Both the position numbers and the translations under genes were made by a program. The notes beneath the pieces were generated by a model, which saw only the letters and a list, made by a program, of their open reading frames with translations, had not been told where the DNA came from and made no database searches. Source: Mytilus trossulus (taxonomy: Eukaryota; Mollusca; Bivalvia; Mytilida; Mytilidae). From it: DNA of 64,000 nt. Shown one piece after another: positions 37,301-44,967 of the stretch (position 1 is its first letter; each line of letters starts with the position of its first letter). The DNA is taken from assembly GCF_036588685.1 (NCBI RefSeq), contig NC_086374.1, forward strand, positions 22,684,886 to 22,748,885, written 5' to 3'.

Positions 37301-40215
37301 TCATTAGAAAGTTAATATTGATATGAAAATCCGAGTAAAGGAATCATTTTCTCTCCAATCGCTATTTTATAATGTATTACTTTTGGAAAATCAGTAACAA
37401 ATCTGTTTTATGATCAATTCATTGGCCCAATTTCAGTGTTGAAATGACGTTAAGAAATTATATGTTTATCTTGACACTTTATAAAGAGCAAGAAATATTA
37501 CAAATGAGTTCATGACGATATCATAAAATTTAAGCTTGGTATGTATTTAACTGATAATCAGAGTTGGATTTTAAAACATACAACATGTAGCAGATAAGGT
37601 TATAATAGATGAAGATATTTTTGTTTATGTCATGCTGTGTCCGGGTTGTTTTTGGGTTTGGTTTTTTTTTGGCCTGACTAGTTTTAATTGTTCATTTGGT
37701 ATCCACCTCGTTTTCACTTCTCCCAAAAAATATAATTCCATAGAATGTAGTGGACTAAAGAAAAACTGTCGACATGAAGAATCGTCACTTCACCCAAACA
37801 TGTTATTTATAATGCAATTTCATAAACAACCAAAGGTATTTTAAAGCACTGCAAGAAAAAATACTGTATGTTGCTTTTAATGCACTTTTAAAAGAATGAA
37901 ATTGCTTGCATATCCGGTAAAAAAAGACGGGTTTGTTTAGACATATTTTATTTATACCCTACGCATGTCAAAGCGAACAGGTAAATGAAAAGAAATTTTA
38001 TATGGTCATTACATCCGATCTGTTTACTCCTGTACCTGCCAGTGTATTTCAGTGAAGCTTTTGGAAAACTTTCGTTGACTGACGGTAATAAATTAATTTT
38101 TAATTCATCCTTGATGTTGATGTTGATGTTGCATATCTTGGGCTATTTGCGTATTGGGCAAGTGCCTTGTTTCAACATTTAGATAATATCTTTAAAATTT
38201 GAAATGAAATGCATTGATGCAACTGAATTGAATGCTTTATTGCAGATGCTTTCCTTTCCTGCTGCTTAATTGTATCCATTCATACTCACAATTCAAAATA
38301 ACTGTGGAACATAAAAATTAATCACTCAAACTTGAAAACCTTGCTTGAAGAAGGGCTTGACATGCGGATGATAATTATTGCGTTTTCTATAATGGATATC
38401 ATTATAGATTAATTTACTCTCTTTTTATTTGAAAGTAATTTCTATTTGTTTGCTTCTATCGGTAAGTTAAATTACTTCTTCTATTCAATAAAATATAACA
38501 AATCAATATGATATTTTGGATACTGACAAATTAAATATTTAATTGATCTGTAATCAAATCAGCTTTGCTAGCTAAGGGCTACGATCCAGTCCCTCCTCTC
38601 CACCTTAGACGGATTATAATAGAATTTCAAAAATACAAGGTAATGCTATGGATTGGTCGCAGTTGTAAGTGACTGCATCCAATCAAAACGCCCACTTGAG
38701 ATGATCACGTGTAAATAAACAATTGCTGTTTCTAACCAATCAACTGGTGTTCCTGTGTATGTTTCTAGTGCAAATGTTGAAATATCAACGTATATTTTCT
38801 TATTCTGCCTCAAGAAATTTGTAAACACTAGACACAGTCATTTTTCACCTCGACACTTAAACCAATTGCTGCCATTGGTCACGAATAATGAAGTCGTAAT
38901 GGTCATGATTTCAGCTATTGGTATATGGTCAGAATTTTAACCCCAAATGCTGACTTAATTTGCCATGGGTGGATAAGAGGGGACTTTATCGTAGCCAATG
39001 GCTAGCACAGATGTTATCATCATACTAATTCTCGTTTGATTGTGACATCTTTACAATGTTTCATTTTAACATTTCAGTTGAACTATGGCAACGTTAGGTC
39101 TTTGAACGACTAGGTAAGTAGCATATACATGGAATAAGTTTTATATCATTTACTCAATTGTTGTCGTACCCTACGCCTACTAATCTAAATTATACACAGC
39201 AAAGAATTTTATGCACAAAAAGTATGTATCTGCCAATTGATACAAAATTCAAGGGGTAGCGTTCTCTGTCATAAACAGGGAAGCATACATTTCTACCATA
39301 TTATTTAACTTTAAATCATTTAAAAGCACAATACAGTACAAATATATCCAACGAACTCTACAAATACAAAAAAAACAATCAAATATACAATAATCAAACT
39401 TTGTTGTAATTTTTTTGTGTAAGAATCGCATACCTGTTTACCGAATTTGCTTTACATCGTTTTTATTTTGTAAATTAAATAAGGTGAAAATGTAAATAAA
39501 ACATGGAAGATCAAAATCTAAATGTACGTTTTGATTATTTGTTTGGACTAACAGCTTAAAACGCGTTCGTGTAATATAAATAATGTACAATGATAATCAA
39601 GACATGTTTTATAATAATTTTATAGGCTTGCTTTTATAAGTGATTTATAACAATAAGTCTTTGAAGGCAAGCGGGTTAAGTCTGTAATTATCAACCTCCC
39701 TTCCATTGATTATAAAAAAGAAGATGTGGTATGATTACCAATGAGACAACTGTCCACAAGAAAAGCAAAATGAGACAGACATTAACAACTATATAGTACG
39801 TTTCTTTGAATTGCTTAGTCAATTGTGGTGAATTACTGTGTATGTATGTAGTGGCTGCTAGATACAAACTATTTTCTTATTGGGTGAGTCAGAGATTTAC
39901 CTATTTATAAAAAAACATTTCTAACCTACCATTTTCATAGAAAAAATGCCTGTTCCAAGTTATAATATGGCATTTGTTCTCCCCTTGTTCCGTTGATTTG
40001 GTATGGTTTTATTTTGTCAGTTTATAGACTTTCCATTTTGAATTTGCGTTTGAGTTCGGTATTTTGTTTATTAGAATGCATTAAAATACGGATTAATACA
40101 TTGTTTACATGATATCTAATTTATTGTATTTACAGAAGAAACAAGGGATGTCGACTACTATACTTACAGAAATCTGTCTCCGTTTTCTATCAACAGAACT
40201 AATGTGTGTTGGTGA
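13377..40215 (+). CDS. Multi-exon gene for a large secreted, repetitive FPG-motif protein (about 2,190 aa)
   Basis: I do not recognise this gene by name. I assembled it by hand from exons with GT-AG borders that keep one reading frame. It starts at an ATG with a 21-residue signal peptide and ends at a TAG at 39095-39097 (2,186 residues) or, if one exon is skipped, at a TGA at 40213-40215. Composition changes along the chain: Gln/Gly/Arg/Asn-rich (residues 22-460), Gly/Pro/Met-rich with Phe-Pro-Gly motifs (about 380-656), Ser/Thr/Asp/Asn/Val-rich (657-1823), then Pro/Ser-rich with FPG motifs again. No catalytic domain or transmembrane segment is visible after the signal peptide. All internal exons are phase 1-1. 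Secretion and low complexity suggest an extracellular structural protein such as a shell-matrix, byssal or mucous component; this is inference. Upstream untranslated exons and the promoter are not identified. Confidence 0.8.
13761..14654 (+). CDS. Exon 2: Gln/Gly/Arg-rich N-terminal region
   Basis: Residues about 22-319, 894 nt (298 codons), entered after ATCAACAG and left at CAAG|GTAGGT. It starts GQQFPVFGQGQQ and carries Gln-rich stretches (about 14100-14220), a repeated AQQAGMA, and Arg-Thr-Asn-Gly repeats (VQRTNG twice, about 14515-14575). The open frame runs past the donor to 14713, but the GTAGGT donor in the right phase makes read-through unlikely. No globular domain is evident. Confidence 0.85.
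15107..15255 (+). CDS. Possible optional exon: 21-nt micro-exon or alternative terminal exon
   Basis: After a good acceptor (TATTTCAG) the phase-1 frame stays open for 48 codons to a TGA at 15253-15255, which would give a short isoform of about 370 residues with a Cys-containing tail. Alternatively a GTAAAG donor at 15128 defines a 21-nt phase 1-1 micro-exon (15107-15127). Sequence alone cannot decide between these, or exclude chance. Confidence 0.35.
15463..15600 (+). repeat. Copy of the variant repeat (gtggtatgagtgccaatgag)
   Basis: Matches, in inverse orientation, the tail of the Naiad-linked sequence at 47920-48085: aactctccatccaagtaac, aaaccaatataggtcaaggt, acggccttcaaaacggagct. Confidence 0.75.
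17233..17301 (+). CDS. Exon 3: Met/Gln-rich, 69 nt
   Basis: Residues 320-342, entered after TTTGCGCAG and left at ACAG|GTATAT. It encodes Arg, Met, Ala and Gln with MAQQQ twice, matching the Gln-rich end of exon 2. Symmetric phase 1-1. Confidence 0.75.
17592..17642 (+). CDS. Exon 4: Gln-rich, 51 nt
   Basis: Residues 343-359, entered after ATTTTAAG and left at CAAG|GTATGT. It encodes LAQRQQAAVQNQQGQQ. Symmetric phase 1-1. Confidence 0.7.
18016..18075 (+). CDS. Exon 5: 60 nt, contains GIFPSGSS
   Basis: Residues 360-379, entered after CACTTATAG and left at CAAG|GTAAAA. It encodes an FPS variant of the FPG motif. The acceptor has a weak pyrimidine tract. Degenerate copies of the second half of this exon and its donor follow in the intron (18043-18295). 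Confidence 0.6.
18043..18295 (+). repeat. Decayed tandem copies of the exon 5 / donor region
   Basis: The core attgttccca-ggttgaagttcacct recurs with a spacing of roughly 45-60 bp at about 18043 (inside exon 5), 18102, 18157, 18204 and 18264. The copies diverge and carry stops, so they look like a local tandem duplication of an exon end that is decaying. Confidence 0.55.
19148..19282 (+). CDS. Exon 6: Pro/Gly/Met/Arg-rich with FPG motifs
   Basis: Residues 380-424, 135 nt, entered after ATTTTTTAG and left at AATG|GTAAGA. It contains MPGMMTPPGGAFPP, RRFPGMFPPG and a basic tail. Phase 1-1. Confidence 0.8.
19718..19816 (+). CDS. Exon 7: Ala/Thr/Asn/Pro-rich, 99 nt
   Basis: Residues 425-457, entered after TGATTTCAG and left at AGAG|GTCAGT. 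It encodes GAATGITGASNALNAPRAQ and onward to MNPR. Phase 1-1. Confidence 0.75.
20300..20465 (+). mobile_element. Fold-back (MITE-like) element
   Basis: The left arm starts aggcagcaaccatttgattt and runs through a G-run to gctatggatttttt. The right arm is its near-perfect complement (aaaaaatccatagcccccc ... aaaatctaatggttgctgcc). Arms of about 50-65 bp enclose a short AT-rich loop. It carries no gene and lies in intron 7. Confidence 0.7.
20843..20872 (+). CDS. Exon 8: 30-nt micro-exon
   Basis: Residues 458-467 (DPRLGLMPVQ), entered after TCTTTCTTTGAAG and left at CAAG|GTATAT. Ten codons, phase 1-1. The strong pyrimidine tract supports it despite its size. Confidence 0.6.
21963..22066 (+). repeat. 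Short copy of the agaagatgtggtatgattgcc repeat
   Basis: Starts at the common end (aaaaaaagaagatgtggt) and breaks off at gtacggccttca. Confidence 0.85.
22305..22346. repeat. Perfect 42-bp palindrome
   Basis: The left half caaggatttgtatagttaga is followed directly by its exact complement centred on AGATCT at about 22325/22326, with no spacer and no mismatch. In intron 8. Confidence 0.95.
22585..22638 (+). CDS. Exon 9: 54 nt
   Basis: Residues 468-485 (ANLQMFGSRQRPFPTPNV), entered after TTGTTAATATAG and left at GTCG|GTAAGT, a strong donor. Phase 1-1. Confidence 0.7.
22939..23379 (+). CDS. Exon 10: Gly/Ala/Met-rich with repeated AFPG
   Basis: Residues 486-632, 441 nt, entered after TTTTTGCAG and left at TTCCCAG|GTAATA, so the last FPG straddles the junction. 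It contains four near-copies of a unit (GAFPGGGGRAMPSSV, GAFPGSGGGALPSNV, GAFPGGSTNTDMS, DMFPGIGSSSS). The open frame runs on to 23423 into the intron. Confidence 0.85.
23807..23878 (+). CDS. Exon 11: Ser-rich, ends in FPG
   Basis: Residues 633-656, 72 nt, entered after TTCATTTAAG and left at TTTTCCAG|GTATCT. It encodes GAESSSGSSASATTEFIG and then DIPAFPG across the junction. Phase 1-1. Confidence 0.75.
24174..27674 (+). CDS. Exon 12: giant 3,501-nt Ser/Thr/Asp-rich repeat exon
   Basis: Residues about 657-1823, 1,167 codons without a stop, entered after GAAAATTTCAG and left at AATG|GTAAAT. Acidic, rich in Ser, Thr, Asp, Asn and Val, almost without Cys or aromatic clusters: a likely disordered, O-glycosylatable region. 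Fourteen 51-bp repeats lie at 24800-25507 and a 63-bp duplication at 26987-27112. Scattered FPG motifs (about 24220, 26790, 26860) link it to the other exons. A second in-phase donor (TTTCCAG|GTAGGA, exon end 24227) would cut the exon to 54 nt and remove 1,149 residues. The start of translation is not here: the frame is entered from the intron border. Confidence 0.9.
24800..25507 (+). repeat. 51-bp coding minisatellite, 14 units (17-residue repeat)
   Basis: Each unit encodes a variant of FRNEEIAVPSFNTQDAT; the Phe/Ile at the first position and Arg/Gln at the second vary between units. Unit 13 has lost 6 nt (Val-Pro), so the frame is kept; total length 708 nt. Because 51 is a multiple of three, two further frames (one on each strand) are also open across the block. 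I take those as shadows. Confidence 0.95.
26987..27112 (+). repeat. 63-bp in-frame tandem duplication
   Basis: Two copies, 26987-27049 and 27050-27112, encode NAGNSNGDAFNTDA followed by S or P, then VSFFPD. They differ at only a few bases, so the duplication is recent. Confidence 0.9.
28605..28795 (+). repeat. Second copy of the tttcgtct...agactcatcagtg repeat
   Basis: Matches 861-1075 in order: gcgcgtttcgtct, agactcatcagtgaggctc, agagcattgaggtaccaaaatt, tatgcctgggataag. It lies in intron 12 of the FPG gene. Confidence 0.8.
28933..29016 (+). CDS. Exon 13: 84 nt
   Basis: Residues 1824-1851, entered after ATTATTGCAG and left at AATG|GTACGG. It encodes AGDSNIGSANSEAIFPN and then VSPVSFSLTVN. 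The donor is weaker than the others; a GTAAAA five bases on would break the phase. Confidence 0.6.
30083..30132. repeat. 50-nt imperfect hairpin
   Basis: Arms ggaataacagtactgt and acagttctgttattcc pair over 10 bp, one mismatch, then 5 bp, around an 18-nt loop region. In intron 13. Confidence 0.8.
30495..30764 (+). CDS. Exon 14: Pro-rich, 270 nt
   Basis: Residues 1852-1941, entered after GTGATTTAAG and left at CCAG|GTAGGT. It contains EIPPPPPVFPAKD, ELFPPFDLGRG and a more charged tail (GSRQDFRRVNSAS). Phase 1-1. Confidence 0.8.
31098..31115 (+). CDS. Exon 15: 18-nt micro-exon
   Basis: Residues 1942-1947: with the flanking split codon it encodes AVSSFPG. It sits between a strong acceptor (TTTTTTCTGTTTCAG) and TTTCCAG|GTAAAA. 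The strong sites and the FPG motif support a real exon despite six codons. Confidence 0.6.
31744..31779 (+). CDS. Exon 16: 36-nt micro-exon
   Basis: Residues 1948-1959 (GANTAEVTPPKT), entered after TATAATTGTAG and left at ACAG|GTAAAC. Twelve codons, phase 1-1. Confidence 0.55.
32888..33004 (+). CDS. Exon 17: hydrophobic/charged helix-like module
   Basis: Residues 1960-1998, 117 nt, entered after TATTGCTTTACAG and left at AATA|GTAAGT. It encodes GIYQRGNGLVMAVLDL, then NADKNNLGEMMQILQNL and IDERN. This is the only stretch of the protein that looks foldable (amphipathic helix of Leu/Met/Ile), in contrast to the low-complexity rest. I do not recognise it. Confidence 0.75.
34118..34500 (+). repeat. 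Copy of the agaagatgtggtatgattgcc repeat with (TA)n
   Basis: Runs from gtgaaaaaaagaagacgagg through aaacgaaaaacaaa, then a (TA)n run at 34327-34352 and the downstream blocks gcgggatccctaccctctcg and aaacagtacaacataagaac. In intron 17. Confidence 0.75.
35852..36397 (+). CDS. Exon 18: Ser/Pro/Gly-rich with eight or more FPG motifs
   Basis: Residues 1999-2180, 546 nt, entered after AATCTTCCAATAG and left at CCAA|GTAAGT. Repeating ESSFPGAGTSSFPGAS-like units run from about 35920 to 36270. A second in-phase donor TTCCCAG|GTATGC (exon end 36268) could remove the last 43 codons. Confidence 0.85.
36950..37275 (+). repeat. Best-preserved copy of the agaagatgtggtatgattgcc repeat
   Basis: About 325 bp from tataaaaaagaagatgtggt to ataatgtggcggggtcaaac, with blocks tcaccgtacggccttcaaca, ctataaaaggccccgattag and aaccactgaattacaggctc. 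In intron 18. Confidence 0.9.
39078..39113 (+). CDS. Exon 19: 36-nt exon carrying the predicted stop
   Basis: Entered after AACATTTCAG, left at CTAG|GTAAGT. In phase 1 it gives IELWQR then TAG at 39095-39097. The exon is itself 36 nt and phase 1-1, so skipping it changes only the C terminus. Position after exon 18 and the good donor support it. Confidence 0.55.
   Translation: MNYGNVRSLND
39711..39800 (+). repeat. Short copy of the agaagatgtggtatgattgcc repeat
   Basis: Starts at the common end and stops at cattaacaactata, 90 bp. Confidence 0.85.
39965..40080 (+). repeat. Partial copy of the same repeat family
   Basis: Only the terminal blocks are recognisable (tttatagactttccattttg, gagttcggtattttgttta). 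It lies in the last intron of the FPG gene. Confidence 0.5.
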
Positions 40216-40670
40216 AAGACATTAAATATATATGAAATACATATAAAAAAGCTACAAAAATATATATCTCAATAAATAAGTTACACAGTGATTGATAGTT
40301 TGTTTACAAACGAAACCAATGTACATTTTAATAAGATGTTAAAAGTTAAAAACTATAATTAGTATAATTAATATAATTATTTTTGTGTATATTTATGTGT
40401 TGCAATTGCAGACTGGTCTTACATATTTCAGTGTCACCAGTAAATGCGTAGTGTTAATGTGCTAATTTTTATTAACTGTAGAGTTTATGTGCATCCAAAC
40501 ATAAATTGTCATCAGCACCAACGGCTGGAGTCGTTAAAATATGTAGAAAGTTTTGTTATTTATTATGCATACCTTTTCTGAAGAGTTTAAGTGTGATATA
40601 TGTCACACTGTTGGTTACATTGTTAATCGTTAATGTATATTTGTAAAATAAAATATTTTTATGAAAACAC
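40136..40670 (+). other. Terminal exon: 3' UTR or alternative C terminus
   Basis: Follows the acceptor TATTTACAG. If joined to exon 18 directly the frame is open for 25 codons (KETRDVDYYTYRN onward, a Tyr-rich tail) to TGA at 40213-40215. If exon 19 is included this is 3' untranslated. An AATAAA polyadenylation signal lies at 40647-40652, so the transcript probably ends near 40670. Confidence 0.55.
40647..40652 (+). terminator. AATAAA polyadenylation signal of the FPG gene
   Basis: A canonical hexamer in a T/A-rich context about 430 bases after the alternative stop. An AATAAA inside cAATAAATAAG near 40271 is an earlier alternative. Confidence 0.5.
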
Positions 40671-40737
40671 GGTTGATTTATGTCAAAATGTGTTAGAGTT
40701 ACTGACAAAAATAAACGTTATAAAACAATTACTACAT

Positions 40738-40960
40738 GTGGAGCAGGATCTACTTACCCTTCTGGATCACCTGAGATAACCCCTAATTTTAAGTGGGATT
40801 CGCCTTACTTAGTCTAGTTTTCTATGTCTTATATTGTGAACTTTTATTTGTCTTTTTCTTTTTTTAGCCATGACGTTGTCAGTTTATTTCGATCTATGAG
40901 CGTGAATGTCCATCTGGTATCTTTCGCCCCTCTTTTACATTATGTAGATAAAAAACCAGC
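40738..40960 (+). repeat. Interspersed repeat, ggagcaggatctacttaccc family
   Basis: I recognise the order ggagcaggatctacttaccc, tggatcacctgagataaccc, tttttagccatgacgttgtc, gtccatctggtatctttcgc as a common mussel repeat. The 100-aa open frame at 40824-41126 lies in it and is not counted as a gene. Confidence 0.6.
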
Positions 40961-41129
40961 AACAAAGAAGACAATATATCCTCACTTAGTCATGTTAGTA
41001 GACACAACATTTTCTGTGTTAAATACACCAGATTTACGTGCATACAAACCTCCCCTTTTCTATCTATATCATTTGCAATCAAAAGTTACACGAAGAATAG
41101 ACTTGTTAAGTGAATCGACCAATTAGTTG

Positions 41130-42330
41130 ATTACAACATTGAAGAAGACATAAAATGCGGAATATTTTGGATGCAGGGGGGAAATTGTTCTCTACTACTT
41201 CTGATGTAGCTACACTAACAACTGCTGGCGAATAATAAAAATGAAGAAATCAATATAATTAAAACTATTTTGAAGTAAAGATCAAACGCTGTCAAAATGG
41301 AAAGATAAACTGGATATAAAAAAATATAAGAAGAATATGAGAATACGCTTGTATTGAGATATAAAAGAAACAGAACGTGTATTGTTGCTTATTATCTCAC
41401 TGGTAATTGATAAGGACGAAAAAGGTAACAAGGTGACAATAGAAAAAAACACACGTCAAAATAAAAACAGAACAGCATAAAACAAAAAGGAAAAACGACG
41501 AAAAGACTTATATGACAAATATATTAATAACAAAAATCTAAACAGAAAACTAAACATTGAGAATCACGAACCTAGTCAAAATTATTTGGAAGTGTAAACA
41601 AATAAAATATCATAATAGCGGAGTGTGTGTACTTAAACATTAAAAATAAATTGCAGGACGCTTAAATATCTCTTTAAAACGCATTGAACATTTTTCATAA
41701 TGATAAACGAGTCACATTGTAAAATTTCCCCAAGAGAATAAAACATTCAAAGACCGAAAGAGAACAACTAAACCCGTCTGATATCAACTTTTATCCTGGG
41801 GAATTACATTTTCTGATTTAGTGCATAATTCATATTCACGAACAATTACTAGTAGTTGCCAGACATAATGTATCAAATATACAGTTCACTGGTTATTGGG
41901 CGTATAAAACTCTCACATATAGTCAACTAAGGTCGTGTTCAAATTGACCTAAACTCGGTGTTGTGTTAGTGTAACTCACACATAAAATGAACACACCCCA
42001 TTGATAAAACTCAATGTTTACATGTAGTTTAAATCATGTTTTGTCTACATGCAGTCAATAGTCGATGTAAGCCTTGTGTAGGTTGAGTGTACATAAAATT
42101 AGGCAATCAGAACTTTAATTTTCCCATGTATATTTAAAAAAGAAACGATTTTTATATAAAATTGATAATTATAACACTTATTAATAAAGTTTTTTTACAG
42201 AGATCGATTTTGTCTAAACTTAATATTTATTACTTATAAAAACTCTTGACGTAGCCTTATTAATCCCTTATCAAGACTCATCCCGAATCGACTGGACGTA
42301 GGCAGAAATAGAAATGTTTGCCACTGGTCT
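41130..42330. other. No gene seen between the FPG gene and the Naiad copies
   Basis: AT-rich spacer, no frames of note and no repeat that I recognise. Confidence 0.6.
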
Positions 42331-42875
42331 TTACTCAAACAATGATTCACTCATAAATGCATTCCTGAAAAAGGGTGAGGTATTGAACGAAAAAATATCA
42401 TCAACATAACGGTAAGTGTTGTTGAATTTATCAATTAAATGCAATTTCGACGGGTCTTTGCTGAGTTCAGTCATAAACTGTGATTCGTAACAGTACAAAA
42501 ACAAGTCTGTTAATAAAGGGGCACAATAAGTGTCCATGGGAATACCTACGACCTGTCTTGTGCCCCAGAATTTTCGTTTATTTTTATCATGTTGCTGTAG
42601 GGCTAGGGTACCTGATGAGGATAATGCCTAGGTAATAGAAAACCTAAACCGAAACACCAGGTGAAATAACATCATCAAATCAATTATTTCTTACCAATAT
42701 CTATGCGTGTATATGCGTGTATGATTTTACTATTAAAGTAATAACAAATAGATACTTGCCTACATAGTTTGGTTCAAAAGGAAACAAATAGTAATATTGA
42801 CCGACTATTTCAAATATTTAAATACATGAAAATAAACTATATATGTATTTAATGATACGATAGGTCACTGATTCT

Positions 42876-43070
42876 CTGAAGATATATACTGTTACAAAAA
42901 TAGAGTGTGTCCTAGAGATAATATTGAGATGTTTGGATTGCTCAAGGACTCGTTCTTATTTCAACATCGCTGAAGATTTATATTGTCACAAGAAAAGGAG
43001 AATTGTGTCTTAGGAGTTGTATTGAGATATTTGGATTGGTTAAGGACTCGTTTTTGTTTAAACATTAAAC
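42876..43070. repeat. ~100-bp tandem duplication
   Basis: Two diverged copies of a block with atattgagatgtttggattg, caaggactcgttcttattt, cgctgaagatttatattgt sit in the gap of the minus Naiad copy. Confidence 0.65.
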
Positions 43071-43284
43071 TTTTAATGTAGATGAATTTAGTGTAGTATT
43101 TACGGCATACCACCACCACATTGTTGGCTGCTTTGTCGGCCTGTACAAATACAAACCGCTTTGAAAATTCTTGAAGTTTATTTCTTATTCTGGAAATAGG
43201 TGTATTATGTACTCTATTATTTACTTCTAAATCATTTTCAAAATGTGATATTCTCTTATCTATCACATTCATACATTTATTCAA
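42961..43284 (-). pseudogene. RT palm-upstream segment of the minus-strand Naiad copy
   Basis: Contains ISHFENDLEVNNRVHN, ISRIRNKLQEFSKRF and VFVQADKAANNVVVVCRKYY. The UGC Cys at 43105-43107 matches a UGA at 45621-45623 in the plus copy. The reading after KFIYIK is unrelated: it enters a ~100-bp tandem duplication (42876-43070). Confidence 0.75.
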
Positions 43285-43383
43285 ATAAGAATCAAGAGAA
43301 TTTTTATCAGATTTTTCCCAATTACACCATTTTTTTCAAAACGAGGAAAGGGTATCTTTGGTGACTTGACGACACTCTTTCCA

Positions 43384-44032
43384 ATCTATTTAAGATGGAG
43401 GACGATATTTTGGTCCTTTTTTCAAAAAGTTTTTAACCTCTCTGTCCTGGACGATATTGAGGTCCCCTGTAATAACATGGCCATAGGGAACATATCTAAA
43501 CTTCGACGATTCGCAGTTTCAAGTTAAGGGAGTATTACTATCTATATTCACGTCTGATGTAACCGACGTATTATCAAAATTAAACTTCGGCTGGGTTTTT
43601 TGTATGTGTATGAAATTATAGGTGGTTCTATATTATCAAAATAGGGAGATATACAGTTTTGAACGGTAGAGTCATTAAATATACTAGATAAGTTGATAAA
43701 ATCAATACCTCTGCTAATATATTTAACTTTCAAAAAAAATGACGTTTATGATTTTCAGGGGAACAACGTATGGTGGGAAAAAGCTGTAATTATACGAGAA
43801 TATTCATACAGTGGGCTGAAGAATGAGATGGTGTCACACTCTTTGAAAATATCGTGTAATTTACTAATGGGTATTTGCCCCAGTTTACATAATAATTGAT
43901 GCCTACCATTATTTTTAAATATAGATAGAGATTATCAAGTGTATAGTTTATACGATGTTTAACCCGTTGATTTCGATTGATACGTTTCCCATGAGACCTA
44001 TTATTTCGTTGTTTTTTATCAATAATATTCAT
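43384..44032 (-). pseudogene. RT N-terminal region of the minus-strand Naiad copy
   Basis: Segments in order: VKHRINYTLDNLY (about 43950), KYISRGIDFINLSSIF (about 43700), PYFDNIEPPIISY, then [19 protein letters not shown] with UGA at 43519-43521 at the first Cys of the CxC motif, and [14 protein letters not shown]. One frameshift near 43600 and a TAA near 43385 show decay. Confidence 0.75.
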
Positions 44033-44080
44033 GATATCAATAGAAGAATTAGTAGATATGTTTCCTTGTCCAAGTATATT

Positions 44081-44500
44081 GTCATTTAGACCCAGGGGAT
44101 AAGCTGTTTGAAGTCCAAGATAGTTCGATAATTTTACGGGAATCTTTAAATTGTTTATGCGACTGCCCTTGTTGTTTCTGGACCGTTTCGAGCGGTTGAA
44201 ATCTAATAAATTTAATATTGTGGTTGTGTTTCCCTAAATGTTGATAAATTATGCTTTTGAATTTTTTAGGTTTTCGGAAGCGGTATAGATGTTTTTGTGT
44301 TCGTTTAAAAAAAAATCCCGTCCTGTTTGTCCTACATATTGTATACCACACTTGGGCTTAGTTCATGTAACCAGATAAATGAGGCTTTGGGTTTTTCATG
44401 TAATGTCACAGGAAAAGGAAAGCGAAAAAGCTCTCCCGTTCACTGTTGACCTTAAAGTATTACCAGAAGATAATCTAGAACTGGTTTGTCATTTTCTGGC
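44081..44500 (-). pseudogene. GIY-YIG endonuclease domain of the minus-strand Naiad copy
   Basis: The frame from 44500 down contains IFPCNARK-UGA-QTS, FSCDIT-UGA-KTQSLIYL, VT-UGA-TKPKCGIQYVGQTG, then after a one-base frameshift FRKPKKFKSIIYQHL and an ending on NDNILGQG. QYVGQTG is the second half of the GIY-YIG signature as found in Penelope-like elements (CG-QYVGET). The three UGA codons at 44489-44491, 44396-44398 and 44363-44365 are in one frame with no TAA or TAG between them, and each falls where the family has Cys (RC-x-T, TC-x-S-x-N-IYLI-x-C). Function of the domain: nicking the target for retrotransposition. Confidence 0.8.
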
Positions 44501-44590
44501 ATTGCACGGAAATATTTTTGGATATCCACGTGCATTTTTATTGAATAATCTGGCTGCAGCAGAATTGCCACCTTTAACACAGTTATAAAA

Positions 44591-44967
44591 CACTGCTAAA
44601 TTTAGATGGGGAATTTCGATTGACGGCGGTTGAATTAATATTAGGAATAAGGTTTTTATAGCACGTGAATATCCTTGAGGGATTGGAGTTGAGTGTTATC
44701 TTACCATTTCGTAAAATCATGATTATTTAAAGGGTTATGAAAAGATAAAATGAGGCCGAAAGTCATATCATTAAATTAACAGTTACAGTAACGGAATATA
44801 TAGTCTATATAAACGATTTATAAAACAGTCGAAGAATTCTAATAAAAACTATATTAAACAGCCCGACAAACAATGACGTCATGTATAACAAGACAAACAT
44901 GAAACAAATATAGATTCGATAAAACAGTTATGTTCTTAATTCATGAAGTTCAAACGAACATGATAAA
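44591..44967. other. Spacer between the two head-to-head Naiad copies
   Basis: Its first part (to about 44640) may still be the N-terminal end of the minus copy. The remainder shows nothing that I can identify. Confidence 0.5.

Larger units (their letters stand above)
42331..44590 (-). mobile_element. Naiad-type Penelope-like retroelement, minus-strand copy (3'-truncated)
   Basis: Read on the minus strand the order is: Cys/UGA-rich segment and GIY-YIG endonuclease (44500-44080), linker and RT N-terminus (44030-43550), CxC-like motif and [11 protein letters not shown] (about 43520-43450), KGPKYRPPS (about 43390-43430), ADKAANNVVVVCRKYY (about 43100), then a break, then RT GIPMDTYCAPLL to YRYVDDIFS (42540-42390). 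Endonuclease before RT is the permuted order of the Naiad/Chlamys PLE group. The copy is decayed: a frameshift in the T-run near 44310, a TAA in RPPS-*-IDW, a missing RT segment at 42600-42960 and no 3' end. Confidence 0.85.

Noticed and set aside
40824..41126. 100-aa plus-strand frame
   Set aside because: It lies in a common interspersed repeat and has no family resemblance.
44379..44588. 69-aa plus-strand open frame
   Set aside because: It is the complement of the Naiad endonuclease region, where the minus strand has the recognisable motifs.
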